Shown: positions 18,144 through 26,783 of the stretch, in pieces | Numbering within the stretch: position 1 is the stretch's first letter | Layout of the letters: each line of letters starts with the position of its first letter | From: JADJXV01 sp046328995 | GTDB taxonomy: Bacteria > Bacteroidota > Ignavibacteria > Kapaibacteriales > UBA961 | Length of the DNA: 64,000 bases | Assembly: GCA_046328995.1 (NCBI GenBank) | Contig: JAXLVN010000004.1 | Span: forward strand, 124,001-188,000 | Direction: 5' to 3' | Program-made: the position numbers and the translations under genes | The notes under the pieces: model-generated | Seen by the model: only the letters and a program-made list of their open reading frames with translations | Told to the model about the DNA's origin: nothing | Databases searched by the model: none

Positions 18144-19811
18144 ATGAATTCTCTCTCTCAAAAAATAACATCCGCTCAGAGCGCGCACGGTATTGCGCCC
18201 GATGCTCGTGAGTATCCTTTTACGTCCATTGCAGCAGCGATCCAAGCGCATTCAGCACTTGGCGACAAGCCGTTTTTAATTTACTATACCGACGACAATT
18301 CACGCTCGGAAATAAGCTACGCTGACTTTGCCGAGGCCGCGCGCAAAACAGCGCACTACCTTCATCAAAAAGGAATTACCCGTGGTGATCGTATCGCGAC
18401 TGCCGCCCATAATCATCCCGATTCCATTGTGCAGTACTTCGCTGCTTGGTTGCTTGGTGCGTGTATCGTACCGCTCAATATGACCGAGGATGACAGCCGT
18501 TTGCAGTATATTCTCGAAAATTCCGAGTCGAAAATTGTCTTTTGCCGGCAGGAATATTGCGCGCGCATCGAAAGCGTGCTTGGTGCGTCGCAGGCAGAGA
18601 TAGTACCGGTTTATGATAACCCAAGTACTGCTAATGGTTTCCACACGCTCATCGCCGAACTCCCGCCGCTGGACTATCCTACGACAAACGCACTCCACGA
18701 CGACGCACTTATCGTCTATACAAGCGGCACGACCGGTAATCCGAAAGGCGTCGTGCTCATGCAGCGGAATCTAATTGCCGATGGAATTGATATCGCTGAT
18801 TGGCATGGAATTGACGCCGACTCACGGATGATGTGCGTGCTCCCGATTCACCATGTAAATGGTTGTATTGTAACGCATGTAACGCCGTTTCTACAAGGCG
18901 CGTCCGTCGTGCTGAACCGTAAATTTCAGACCGAGTATTTCTTCGATCGAATTATCCGCGAACGGGTGAATATTGTGTCGGTTGTGCCGACCTTGCTGGC
19001 GTTTTTGCTGGATAAAAAGGTTGATGCGACAGGCGCACGCGAGGCAGGTTTCCGCCATATCATCTGTGGTGCAGGACCGCTGACCTGTGAACTCGTGCGG
19101 GGTTTCGAGGAGTACTTTAATTTTCCGGTCGTCCACGGCTATGGTCTTTCGGAAACAACATGTTACACGTGTTTTTTGCCGGCTGATTTGTCGGATTTGG
19201 AGCGCCGTCACTGGCTTTTGGACTATGGATTCCCGAGTATAGGAGTACCCTTGCCGTGCAATGAAATGGCGATTTGCGACCAGGAAGGCAATCCTTTGCC
19301 GGAGATGGAGCGCGGCGAAATCTGCACGCGCGGCGCGAATGTGATGCGAGAGTATTTTAATAATCCACCGGCGAATGAATCGGCGTTTACGTTTGGGTGG
19401 TTCCGCAGTGGGGATGAAGGGTTTTATAAATTGGATGAACAAGGACGTCCATTCTTCTTCATCACCGGTCGTATCAAGGAGTTAATTATCCGCGGCGGTG
19501 TGAATCTCGCGCCTCTCGAAATCGACGAAATCATCGCCCGCGCGCCGGGAGTAAAAGCGGGAATTTGTGTAGGATTTGAGAATAATTTCTACGGCGAGGA
19601 AGTGGGAGCGCTCGTCATTCCGGTGGATGAGCAGGCGAATGAAAAGGATATTCTGGACTACTGCGCCGAGCATTTACCCTATCACAAGTCACCGAAAGTA
19701 GTAGTATTTACAGATCATTTACCCGTGACCTCGACGGGAAAGTATCAGCGCAATAAAGTCAAGCATGTGTTTGCTGAGTGGAAGGGTGTGCAGTTTCGGA
19801 AGGAGAAGTGA
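18144..19811 (+). CDS. AMP-forming acyl-CoA synthetase / ligase
   Basis: 555 residues, ANL superfamily. Activates a carboxylic acid as acyl-AMP and transfers it to CoA. Core motifs: A3 phosphate loop IVYTSGTTGNPKGVV (about 190-204), A5 GYGLSETT (about 333), A7 with Asp in YKLDEQGRPFFFITGRIKELI (about 430-450), and the A10 Lys region STGKYQRNKV (about 530). N-terminal domain begins with a typical FTSIAAAIQAHSALGDKPFLIYY start. Substrate is unknown; long-chain fatty acid or crotonobetaine-type ligases are nearest in feel. Downstream is a MITE-like element, upstream the tandem array, so it is monocistronic. Confidence 0.92.
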   Translation: MNSLSQKITSAQSAHGIAPDAREYPFTSIAAAIQAHSALGDKPFLIYYTDDNSRSEISYADFAEAARKTAHYLHQKGITRGDRIATAAHNHPDSIVQYFAAWLLGACIVPLNMTEDDSRLQYILENSESKIVFCRQEYCARIESVLGASQAEIVPVYDNPSTANGFHTLIAELPPLDYPTTNALHDDALIVYTSGTTGNPKGVVLMQRNLIADGIDIADWHGIDADSRMMCVLPIHHVNGCIVTHVTPFLQGASVVLNRKFQTEYFFDRIIRERVNIVSVVPTLLAFLLDKKVDATGAREAGFRHIICGAGPLTCELVRGFEEYFNFPVVHGYGLSETTCYTCFLPADLSDLERRHWLLDYGFPSIGVPLPCNEMAICDQEGNPLPEMERGEICTRGANVMREYFNNPPANESAFTFGWFRSGDEGFYKLDEQGRPFFFITGRIKELIIRGGVNLAPLEIDEIIARAPGVKAGICVGFENNFYGEEVGALVIPVDEQANEKDILDYCAEHLPYHKSPKVVVFTDHLPVTSTGKYQRNKVKHVFAEWKGVQFRKEK

Positions 19812-20197
19812 GGGGGGAGAATGCCGGCAACTTAAGAAAGCAAGACGTAGGCTGCATGCGTACTCCGCGAACCCACACCCCGGCCCTCTCCCGAGAGAGG
19901 GTGACGTAGGGTGTTTATGTGCTAAATTTGATAAATTAAGTATGTGCTTTAAAAATAAAACGCTTACCAGTCAAAATTCCCTCTCGGGAGGAGATTTAGG
20001 GGTGGGTTAGCGGCTATATACGGTCAGCAGTCTGCCCACATTTCTATATGTCATTAGCAGTGTGCCGACGACTCAATACAATGCCGAATACTTCCACCAA
20101 TTGACTGCGATGTAATTGCTTTCAATACAGCAGAATTGTATTGTACTCACAGCCACGGCGCGCTTTACTATGGACCAAGAATTACCAAAGCTACCCT
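19812..20197. other. Intergenic region holding a MITE-like element
   Basis: 386 bases. Most of it is the element at 19870-20008. The translated peptide NPHPGPLPREGD found here is a familiar artefact of this repeat type, not a protein. Nothing else supported. Confidence 0.6.
19870..20008. repeat. MITE-like element with inverted ends
   Basis: 139 bases. Left end AACCCACACCCCGGCCCTCT plus CCCGAGAGAGGG; right end CCCTCTCGGGAGGAG plus GGGGTGGGTT, roughly the reverse complement. Interior is AT-rich. No ORF. Typical of non-autonomous palindromic elements. Confidence 0.75.
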
Positions 20198-20737
20198 ATG
20201 GAAGATACAAATAATTTTCCGGCACTTCATCGCCTCGAACGTATCGAAGTCGATGATATTAAGCAGTATATGCACTATAGTGCCCATATTGGCTCGTGGA
20301 AGCTGCCGCTACCAGAACTCGAGAAGCTCATCGGAATTCACCACCGAGAAATGGACGAAGGTGATAATGAGCCGGGACCTGCGGTATATTGGCACTGGCG
20401 CAGTGATTGTGGGTTAATTATTAATGGAATCTACCACTTATCGCAAGAGTATGTAGAGATAATCACTATCAATGATTACTCCGGCGAACATCTCCTGCAT
20501 CATCTTCATTTGCCGGGTGAGCCGTGGTGGCTTGAACCTAATCCCACGCTCCAGGCTTCGGCGAGAAATCCAATTGATAAAACTCAGTATTCCCTTTGGC
20601 GGCAGGATGATAATGGTGGTGAGTACTGCATACAAAACAAACTAAGCAAACTCCACGCGGAGTGTTTACTCCTAGAATTTGAAGCGAAAAAGCATAAACA
20701 GATGTATTGGATAGCGGAAGATACTGAAGGTGAATAA
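20198..20737 (+). CDS. Conserved-looking protein of unknown function
   Basis: 179 residues from the ATG at 20198 (frame opens at 20141 but that part is unlike a leader). No recognised family, no signal peptide, no membrane segment. Rich in W, H and E: HWRSDCGLIING, SGEHLLHHLHLPGEPWW, ending in an acidic/basic helix (LHAECLLLEFEAKKHKQMYW). Probably a soluble cytoplasmic protein. Convergent with the deamidase-like gene at 20794, 56 bases away. Coding is supported by length and codon pattern only. Confidence 0.6.
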   Translation: MEDTNNFPALHRLERIEVDDIKQYMHYSAHIGSWKLPLPELEKLIGIHHREMDEGDNEPGPAVYWHWRSDCGLIINGIYHLSQEYVEIITINDYSGEHLLHHLHLPGEPWWLEPNPTLQASARNPIDKTQYSLWRQDDNGGEYCIQNKLSKLHAECLLLEFEAKKHKQMYWIAEDTEGE

Positions 20738-20793
20738 CTATTTTATTTTACGATTGGTTAGCGCTTTAAAAAAGTATTGCCATCACCCTTTCT

Positions 20794-21372
20794 TTACGCA
20801 ATCTTCTTCGCAGAAATGACATTAAAATTCGCGTCCTGATTCTGTGCATAAAACCCCCATACGCCACCAATCCGCACGCCGACGACGAGGGAACGGTAGC
20901 CGGCATAGTCTGTCTGACCATAAATCGTAATTCCCGGCTGCGTGAGTCGTGCCCGTAGTTGCGCGCCGGTCTCTCCGGTCGGCTGTAAGTGCGCTACGCT
21001 GAAGGAGCCACCGCCGGGAACCATTACAATCGAACATCCCGTAAGCTGCGTCGTGAGCATAATTCCCGATCCCGAGAGAGGCAGAAAATGAGCATTGATT
21101 GCGATATTACTTGCCTGCACCGGGATATGAAATGCATGAAACCCCGTACCACCGAAGACATTATTCGGCCGAGCGGTAAAGCGTTGGGTGAGATGTGTGT
21201 TGAGTCCTCCTAGTATAGACCCCGGCCGCCGCACCTGATTGCCACCCGGATCGACCATATAAAAGGTATGCACGCCTGCTACACCACCTGCTGAATACGG
21301 TGTAAAAGAGTAATTTTTCAGAAAATCCAACGGTTTTGTTTGGAGCGCTTGTATAGCTTCAATAGTTGTCAT
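20794..21372 (-). CDS. Small CNF1/CheD-like candidate cysteine deamidase
   Basis: 192 residues from the ATG at 21372; the frame extends to 21582 but that part is compositionally unlike a leader. Residues about 105-130 read TTQLTGCSIVMVPGGG followed by SFSVAHLQP. A Gly-Cys (Cys113) in a beta-turn with a His 15 residues later (His128) in A-H-L-Q-P matches the Cys/His pair of the CNF1 Rho-deamidase fold (Cys866/His881, also 15 apart) and resembles CheD and BLF1, which share an (L)SGC-type turn. Family members deamidate glutamines of target proteins. There is no signal peptide, no other domain and no chemotaxis neighbour. Flanking genes are an unknown soluble protein and a membrane-protein cluster. 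The assignment is from motif and spacing only; an unrelated beta-rich protein is possible. Confidence 0.5.
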   Translation of the reverse strand: MTTIEAIQALQTKPLDFLKNYSFTPYSAGGVAGVHTFYMVDPGGNQVRRPGSILGGLNTHLTQRFTARPNNVFGGTGFHAFHIPVQASNIAINAHFLPLSGSGIMLTTQLTGCSIVMVPGGGSFSVAHLQPTGETGAQLRARLTQPGITIYGQTDYAGYRSLVVGVRIGGVWGFYAQNQDANFNVISAKKIA

Positions 21373-21593
21373 AATGTTATGATTCGTATAAAAAAGTACG
21401 CAGGAGTAGCATGTCAGCAATGCGATAGGAGAGCACGTCCCTGCCACCGTAATAATCATGCCACCTGCAAGGGTGGGCATTGTACAGAATAGATGCACGG
21501 TCGCTGCGTTCGAGATGCGTGACGACGGCATTACCTCACACACGATAAGAAGAAGGTACCGCGTAGGAGGAGAATGCATCAACCTCGATACGA

Positions 21594-22574
21594 CTAGTCG
21601 TTGACTTCCGCGCGATGCTTGATAATTGCAAGTTCATTCCCCAAGACATCATCCATTAGCATGGACGACCACATCGACACGTACCAATTGAGCGGGGTAT
21701 TTATCATGTATTTGCTCGAGAGTGTGAGGCGCGTCGTGCCATCCTGAGCTAATTCTAATTGATACGTATCTTCCAGTATATCAAGGTGTTTGCCGCCGAT
21801 GAGAATGTGCTCGTCCATTACGGTGGGAGGAATATTGTACGGGTCGGTTTTGACGGCAAGCCTCATGAATTTACCCGGCTCATACTGCGTAATTGTTTCT
21901 TTGAAATACAATCCCCGCTCATAATACGCCATGCGCACTCCACCCACTGCCGCCGAGTCGAGTGTCGTATGCACATGATGCGGGAATCCTATAAGCGCCG
22001 AAATCTTATGCTGATGTTCGTCCTGCCGGATAGTATCAATACGGAGAATCTGCTGCCATACCTCCTGCGGTGAAGCATGAATCTGAATTTGTTTCTGAGC
22101 AATAATTTCTCTGGGAATCGTGGTGCGATCGCCTTCGATAAGACCCATAATTAAGGGAATAATAATTACCACTGATGCGCTGAGTGTGTTGCCACCGTTC
22201 GAATCCTGTGTGCTATCAGATTGATTATCTTTGGTCTTGCGTTGTTTGAAGGAAAACGCCAACACTCCCCCAATACCGGCTAGAATCACAAAGAGCGGGA
22301 AGACCATAATCCAGCATATCATTCCCTCAATGGAAAAAAGCAGTGTAATACACAAGATTACAAGACAGGTAAGCCACGGAAGAAAAAAAGCCGAGGAGCT
22401 ACTTTGCACCTTCTGACGCGGAAGCAGCAGCACCGTTAAAAAACCAATCAGCATCGGGAGAAGCAACAAGAATGTAATGCTCATAATCGGCATTATATTC
22501 CCAAGGAATCCAAAAGCCAGTCGCATCGACAGGCCATAGAGTGAGGCGAAGAGAACGGCAATGAAGAGTTTCAT
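21594..22574 (-). CDS. Membrane protein with C-terminal SRPBCC-like domain
   Basis: 326 residues. N-terminal half (about 5-150) contains four to five hydrophobic segments (IMPIMSITFLLLLPMLIGF, LVILCITLLFSIEGMI, VIIIPLIMGLIEG and others). After a break the C-terminal half (about 165-320) starts REIIAQKQIQIHASPQEVWQQ, the standard opening of a START/SRPBCC (polyketide cyclase-like) lipid-binding domain, and ends in a long helix (WSSMLMDDVLGNELAIIKH). Last gene of a minus-strand run with the metallophosphoesterase 29 bases upstream. A role in moving or modifying lipid at the membrane is plausible but inferred. Confidence 0.75.
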   Translation of the reverse strand: MKLFIAVLFASLYGLSMRLAFGFLGNIMPIMSITFLLLLPMLIGFLTVLLLPRQKVQSSSSAFFLPWLTCLVILCITLLFSIEGMICWIMVFPLFVILAGIGGVLAFSFKQRKTKDNQSDSTQDSNGGNTLSASVVIIIPLIMGLIEGDRTTIPREIIAQKQIQIHASPQEVWQQILRIDTIRQDEHQHKISALIGFPHHVHTTLDSAAVGGVRMAYYERGLYFKETITQYEPGKFMRLAVKTDPYNIPPTVMDEHILIGGKHLDILEDTYQLELAQDGTTRLTLSSKYMINTPLNWYVSMWSSMLMDDVLGNELAIIKHRAEVND

Positions 22575-22603
22575 AGATGGACGTTAAAGATGTGGAAGAT
22601 GTA

Positions 22604-23293
22604 TTAAGGTTCGAGAGTGAGAAGAATGATATCTTTCGGACAGTTATAGCGAAACGGCAGCGTATCGCCGAGCCCTTTGCTCACGATGGTAAGAGTGTTA
22701 TTTTCAAAAGCTTGCAGAATATTCCACTTGTAGAACCATTTGCCGGGATAGAGTCCTTGTGCCGACTGCCAAAGCACCACCTGACATCCGTGTAAATGCC
22801 CTGCAAGTACTATATGATAGCCATCCTGCACAGCGGTCGGCTGATGCAGGCATGCCAGGCGAACATCTGCTGCGTCTTCGGCGGTGGTTGTATTGGAAAT
22901 CAATATCCGCGTACTGTGACATTCAACGACCACCGAAGATTGCTCAATCCATGGAATGTGATGCGTTTCAAACAGCGTCTTAATGCGGTCAATTCCAAAA
23001 AAATAGTCGTGATTGCCGGCAATTCCAAAGACAAGCTCACGCGCTGAAAGTGATTTCAATAATTGATCGAAGAATGGAAGTCCTTGTTTTGTATCCACAT
23101 AATCGCCGCCAAGCAGAAGAATGTCGGGATTTATTTCATCAATACACCGGATAATCTCCTGCACGAGAGGTTCGCCATAGCGATTCAGATGAAAATCCGA
23201 CAGATAGGCGATCCGCACAGCACGCCGTACCGGTGCTGTATGTATGATCTGTCGTATCTCAAAGCGGGAAGTATATCCGAGTTCTACCTTCAT
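22604..23293 (-). CDS. Calcineurin-like metallophosphoesterase
   Basis: 229 residues. All dinuclear-metal motifs of the family are present: D-x-H in IAYLSDFHLNR (about 33), GGDYVD (about 62), GIAGNHDYF (about 95) and AGHLHGCQ (about 167). Closest in style to the YaeI/YkuE type (UDP-2,3-diacylglucosamine-like or phospholipid phosphodiesterases), but without the usual N-terminal membrane anchor. Its start lies 35 bases inside the upstream membrane-protein gene, so translation is coupled, and the SRPBCC-membrane gene follows after 29 bases. Confidence 0.9.
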   Translation of the reverse strand: MKVELGYTSRFEIRQIIHTAPVRRAVRIAYLSDFHLNRYGEPLVQEIIRCIDEINPDILLLGGDYVDTKQGLPFFDQLLKSLSARELVFGIAGNHDYFFGIDRIKTLFETHHIPWIEQSSVVVECHSTRILISNTTTAEDAADVRLACLHQPTAVQDGYHIVLAGHLHGCQVVLWQSAQGLYPGKWFYKWNILQAFENNTLTIVSKGLGDTLPFRYNCPKDIILLTLEP

Positions 23294-23798
23294 GCTGATA
23301 CCATATAATCACGGCAAGACATCCGATATGCCAATTCCGTGTGGGGTTTTTGAGGTTGAATAATCCGGCCACCATGAAGCCGCCAAGCCGCATGACCATC
23401 GCCAATGCCCGAAAATATCCGATCCTGTAGGTGAGTCGAATGCTCGCCAAAAGGGGACGCCGCGCGCCATCGAGAATCAAGGGAAACAAAAACAAAAAAT
23501 GCACTTCAACACAATAGAAGATGACAATCGCAAGCGGCGTGAGCAGAAAATGCAGATGGTAGAATTCCATGCCTGCGACACTGGCAGTAATGATGCAACA
23601 GCTATATTTTAAAACACCATAGACCGTATAGTGCGTTGCATGGTCAAGCTCCGTTTCTGTTCGGTTGTCAAGTGAATTCATCCGCCTTCTCATCCAGCGT
23701 GCGCCATGCTCAAACACCCGCACGCCACCGCCATCTGCCTGATACGGCATTCGATCAAATTCAGTCGTGCCGGCATCGATAAGCTGCGAATAGGTCAT
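23259..23798 (-). CDS. Membrane protein of unknown function
   Basis: 179 residues from the ATG at 23798, which overlaps the upstream stop as ATGA; earlier codons in frame lie inside the upstream gene. About three hydrophobic segments (YSCCIITASVAGM, LHFLLTPLAIVIFYCVEVHFLFLFPLIL, and IGCLAVIIW near the C-terminus). The N-terminal 60 residues are soluble and Arg-rich. No family recognised. Sandwiched between a second membrane protein and the metallophosphoesterase with overlaps on both sides, so the three products are probably made together. Confidence 0.7.
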   Translation of the reverse strand: MTYSQLIDAGTTEFDRMPYQADGGGVRVFEHGARWMRRRMNSLDNRTETELDHATHYTVYGVLKYSCCIITASVAGMEFYHLHFLLTPLAIVIFYCVEVHFLFLFPLILDGARRPLLASIRLTYRIGYFRALAMVMRLGGFMVAGLFNLKNPTRNWHIGCLAVIIWYQHEGRTRIYFPL

Positions 23799-24304
23799 TG
23801 GCAATAGATGTAATGAAACCATGCCAGCCATGCAGTACCATTACCCAATACGAGCATCCGATGATAGAGCGTTTCGAGCTTACCGCAGCGTTTGATATGA
23901 AAGACAAATTCATCATAACTAATAGCAACGACCGTATAAATGAGCACAATGATAATCGGAATCAGATACACCGTAGGCGTCGAACTCATCATCGCAAGCC
24001 ACATCAATATAAACATAGGCAGGCCGCCGAGCCCCAAAGCAGCGGCCTCGGCATCACGTTCTTTCTTGGGAATTTTCATGTGCAGGGGATTGCGGTGATA
24101 CCGCCAGTCGAGCACACCACCGGTGGTAGCAATTATCCCAAAGAGAGCAATGACATGAAATTGCCATGGCAGAAAAGGGAAATTTGAGTGAATATTCAGG
24201 TGCGGACTATCGCTGTACAATAGCAATAAAATCCCGAAAAGCAGCGCCGGAATAAAGAGCAGAATGAGCGAAAGATATGGTCTGAACGGGAGCCGGGATT
24301 TCAT
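23795..24304 (-). CDS. Four-helix membrane protein of unknown function
   Basis: 169 residues. Hydrophobic segments at about 10-30 (LSLILLFIPALLFGILLLLY), 45-62, 92-107 (PMFILMWLAMM) and 112-130 (TVYLIPIIIVLIYTVVAI). A charged central loop PLHMKIPKKERDAEAAALG faces one side. No known family. First gene of the minus-strand run 24304-21594; its stop overlaps the next start. Confidence 0.7.
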   Translation of the reverse strand: MKSRLPFRPYLSLILLFIPALLFGILLLLYSDSPHLNIHSNFPFLPWQFHVIALFGIIATTGGVLDWRYHRNPLHMKIPKKERDAEAAALGLGGLPMFILMWLAMMSSTPTVYLIPIIIVLIYTVVAISYDEFVFHIKRCGKLETLYHRMLVLGNGTAWLAWFHYIYCQ

Positions 24305-24426
24305 ACAATTACTCAGATAGATTACACAGTATGGTTTTTTCTGATAATGGTTGTGATTCGGTCTTTAATTAGGATCTCCGCATTTGAATTGCTTCTATTT
24401 GGCATTATCCATTCTTTTGTTACAAA

Positions 24427-24575
24427 ATGACTTACGACTTCCCACTCCCGACTTCCCACTTACGACTTACGACTAAAAAACTCCCGACTTCCCACTTACG
24501 ACTTACGACTAAAAAACTCCCGACTTCCCACTTACGACTAAAAAACTTACGACTAAAAAACTTACGACTAAAAAA
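24427..24575. repeat. Tandem ACTTACGACT-type repeat
   Basis: About 150 bases made of CTTCCCACTTACGACTTACGACTAAAAAA units (period about 37), degenerating to ACTTACGACTAAAAA units at the right end. The reverse complement word AGTCGTAAGT recurs at 35598-35648. The 24305-24578 space between genes otherwise shows nothing. Confidence 0.9.
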
Positions 24576-24578
24576 ACA

Positions 24579-25343
24579 TCACCTCACCGCCTCCCACTCC
24601 TTATTAGCCGAACGCCCAAAAGCAATCACCGAGAGAGCGTTCAGCGTCCAACTTGCGAGAATTTTGAAATAGCCGTAGCGCCGGAAGCGACGCGGCGACT
24701 CGTGAACGGGCAGATGACGCACAAATCGAACAGGATGGTAAAGTGCTATGCGGCGGTATAAATCGAAGTCTTCACCGGCGGCAAGAAGAGAGTTGTAACC
24801 GTTAATTTTTTCAAATGCTTCCCTGCGAACAATCTGGCATTCACCCCGACCGATACCAATCTTGAGCACATTCACCAAAAAGCGCAGATACCCATTAAAA
24901 AACGTATGAAATGCGACATCACTCCACCGCCGTTCATTCGGGGAAATATACACCGGACAGGCGAGCGCTGCTGCCGTGTGATGAGCGCCTTCCCCACGCG
25001 CCCACTGATAAATTCCCTTGAAAAATTCTTTCGGATGTTCGGGCAGGGTATCGCCGTTGATAAAACATATCACCTCGCCGGTTGCTTTGGCAGCACCGCA
25101 ATTGCGTCCCTCGGCGATAGTTTGACGTTTACCCGTGGTATTTTTCACGAGCAGCGCATGATGCTGCGTGGCAATTTCAAGGGATGAATCCGTGCTACCG
25201 CCATCGCTGATAATCACTTCCATCTGATACGCTGCGCACAATTCAGGCGTGAGAATCGCGAGCAGATGCGGCAAAAGCTTCTCCTCATTGAGCACAGGAA
25301 TCACGACAGATATGAGCGGTGGAGGTAGTCGCTGTGAGTCCAT
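24579..25343 (-). CDS. Family 2 glycosyltransferase
   Basis: 254 residues, GT-A fold. Starts with SVVIPVLNEEKLL (about 12-24), then IISDGGSTDSS, the NDP-sugar binding Asp region, CFINGDTLP as the DxD equivalent (about 92-100), and a downstream AGEDFDLYRR (acceptor/catalytic ED motif). It lacks a C-terminal membrane region except for a weak hydrophobic stretch, and resembles the TIGR04283-type GT2 group. The gene begins three bases after the AtuA-like gene stop, so the two are co-transcribed, although no functional link is evident. Confidence 0.9.
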   Translation of the reverse strand: MDSQRLPPPLISVVIPVLNEEKLLPHLLAILTPELCAAYQMEVIISDGGSTDSSLEIATQHHALLVKNTTGKRQTIAEGRNCGAAKATGEVICFINGDTLPEHPKEFFKGIYQWARGEGAHHTAAALACPVYISPNERRWSDVAFHTFFNGYLRFLVNVLKIGIGRGECQIVRREAFEKINGYNSLLAAGEDFDLYRRIALYHPVRFVRHLPVHESPRRFRRYGYFKILASWTLNALSVIAFGRSANKEWEAVR

Positions 25344-25346
25344 GCG

Positions 25347-26708
25347 CTACACTTCTTCCACAATCACCGTCGGCTGCACCACACTTTTGCTAATCAGCGC
25401 CGGGAAATACGCCACCACCTCGCTCGGCTTCGGACGACCGCCGGAAAAACCCGTCACACTTGGCGGACCGGTCAGAATCAGCGGCGCGATTTCCTTGCCG
25501 AAACGCTCGACGGCTGCGTAATTTCGTGAGCGCACTCCTACGCGCATCATCACTTCATTCGGATCAATCGGCTTGGCAAGCGGACCATAACACGCGTTCA
25601 TCCCGATAAATTCCGTGCGGATTTCATCGAATTCAAGTCCGAGATTCTGCAAACGCGTTCTCAGGATTCTATCGGCCGCCTGCGCCTTTTCGTATGCTTC
25701 GGGAGCGGCATAAGTCAATGTGCTAAACGCAACATAGCCATCGGCATAGCTCGCCGAGACTTTAAAAAACGGAGTCGCAGGTTTGCCGGTAATACCGAAT
25801 ACTTTCACACGGTTATTACCCAAATCTTCGAGGTGAATCGACGTAAAGTCCGCCACGCAATCAGGCGTAATATACTCCGATGGATTGCCGATTTCATAGA
25901 GTAACTGTTCGCTCACCGTCTCCCGCGTCACCGCGCCGCCTGTACCCTCGTGCTTGGTCACGATAAACGAACCATCCGGATACGCTTCGATAATCGGAAA
26001 GCCGACATTTGCCATATCCGGCATCGACTTCCAATCGCCGAGGAAATTCCCGCCCGACGCCTGCGCGCCGCATTCGTTGATGTGTCCCGCGACAGTGCCG
26101 GCTGAAATTTTATCCCATTCATCCATCGACCAACCGAATTCATGGATCATCGGCGCAAGCGTGAGACCCGTGTCCGTCGTGCGACCGGTAATGATGATAT
26201 TCGCGCCTTGACGCAGGCATTCCACCACAGGACCCGCACCCAAATACACATTCGCGCTCAAGAGCTTATCTTTCACATCTGCAATGGGTTCGCCGGATTC
26301 CATGTTTTTCATCGCGTGCCCATCCGCAATCAATTCATCGATTCTCGGCAGGATATTATCCCCGACGACGATACCGATTTTGAGTCCGGTAATTCCCAAT
26401 TTACGCGCCACGGCAAACACCGCATCGCGCGCTGCCTCAGGATTCACCCCACCGCCATTGGTAATGAGCGTGATATTTTTCTCCATCAAATGCGGCAGCA
26501 CTTCCTCGCAGGTCTGCACGAGGTCCTTGGCATACCCGAGCATCGGGTTTTTATTTTTCTGTTTTTGGAGAATCGACATCGTGACCTCCGCCAGATAATC
26601 AAGCATCAGATAGTCCACCTGTCCTTTGCTCACCTGTGCAAGCGGAGCCGTGAGTAAGTCGCCCCAGAATCCTTGTCCGGAAGCAATACGAATAGAAGTT
26701 TTTGCCAT
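25347..26708 (-). CDS. AtuA-like (DUF1446) protein
   Basis: 453 residues. Opens with IRIASGQGFWGDLLTAP and VDYLMLDYLAEVTM, then ITNGGGVNPEAARDAV and GANIIITGRTTDTGLTLAP, all hallmarks of the acyclic terpene utilisation AtuA family (DUF1446). Members occur in geranyl/citronellyl-CoA and other acyl-CoA catabolic clusters, often with acyl-CoA carboxylases; none is adjacent here. The biochemical reaction is not well established. Followed after three bases by GT2. An acyl-CoA synthetase at 18144 and a thiolase at 32256 in the same window may belong to related metabolism, but they are not in the same operon. Confidence 0.88.
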   Translation of the reverse strand: MAKTSIRIASGQGFWGDLLTAPLAQVSKGQVDYLMLDYLAEVTMSILQKQKNKNPMLGYAKDLVQTCEEVLPHLMEKNITLITNGGGVNPEAARDAVFAVARKLGITGLKIGIVVGDNILPRIDELIADGHAMKNMESGEPIADVKDKLLSANVYLGAGPVVECLRQGANIIITGRTTDTGLTLAPMIHEFGWSMDEWDKISAGTVAGHINECGAQASGGNFLGDWKSMPDMANVGFPIIEAYPDGSFIVTKHEGTGGAVTRETVSEQLLYEIGNPSEYITPDCVADFTSIHLEDLGNNRVKVFGITGKPATPFFKVSASYADGYVAFSTLTYAAPEAYEKAQAADRILRTRLQNLGLEFDEIRTEFIGMNACYGPLAKPIDPNEVMMRVGVRSRNYAAVERFGKEIAPLILTGPPSVTGFSGGRPKPSEVVAYFPALISKSVVQPTVIVEEV

Positions 26709-26783
26709 AGTTTTTTTGATAGATTATGTGTAGAGAAGTTGTTGTTGTTTATATGTCTTTGTGATATAAATATCGCCAAAATA

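Noticed and set aside
18891..19442. 183-codon minus-strand frame in the acyl-CoA synthetase
   Set aside because: Shadow of the ANL-family gene, whose motifs are all on plus.
19765..20010. 81-codon frame with NPHPGPLPREGD
   Set aside because: This peptide is a familiar by-product of a palindromic repeat; the DNA has inverted ends and no coding pattern.
24427..24672. 81-codon plus-strand frame of LPTSHLRLTTKK repeats
   Set aside because: It is the translated ACTTACGACT tandem repeat and runs into the GT2 gene on the other strand.
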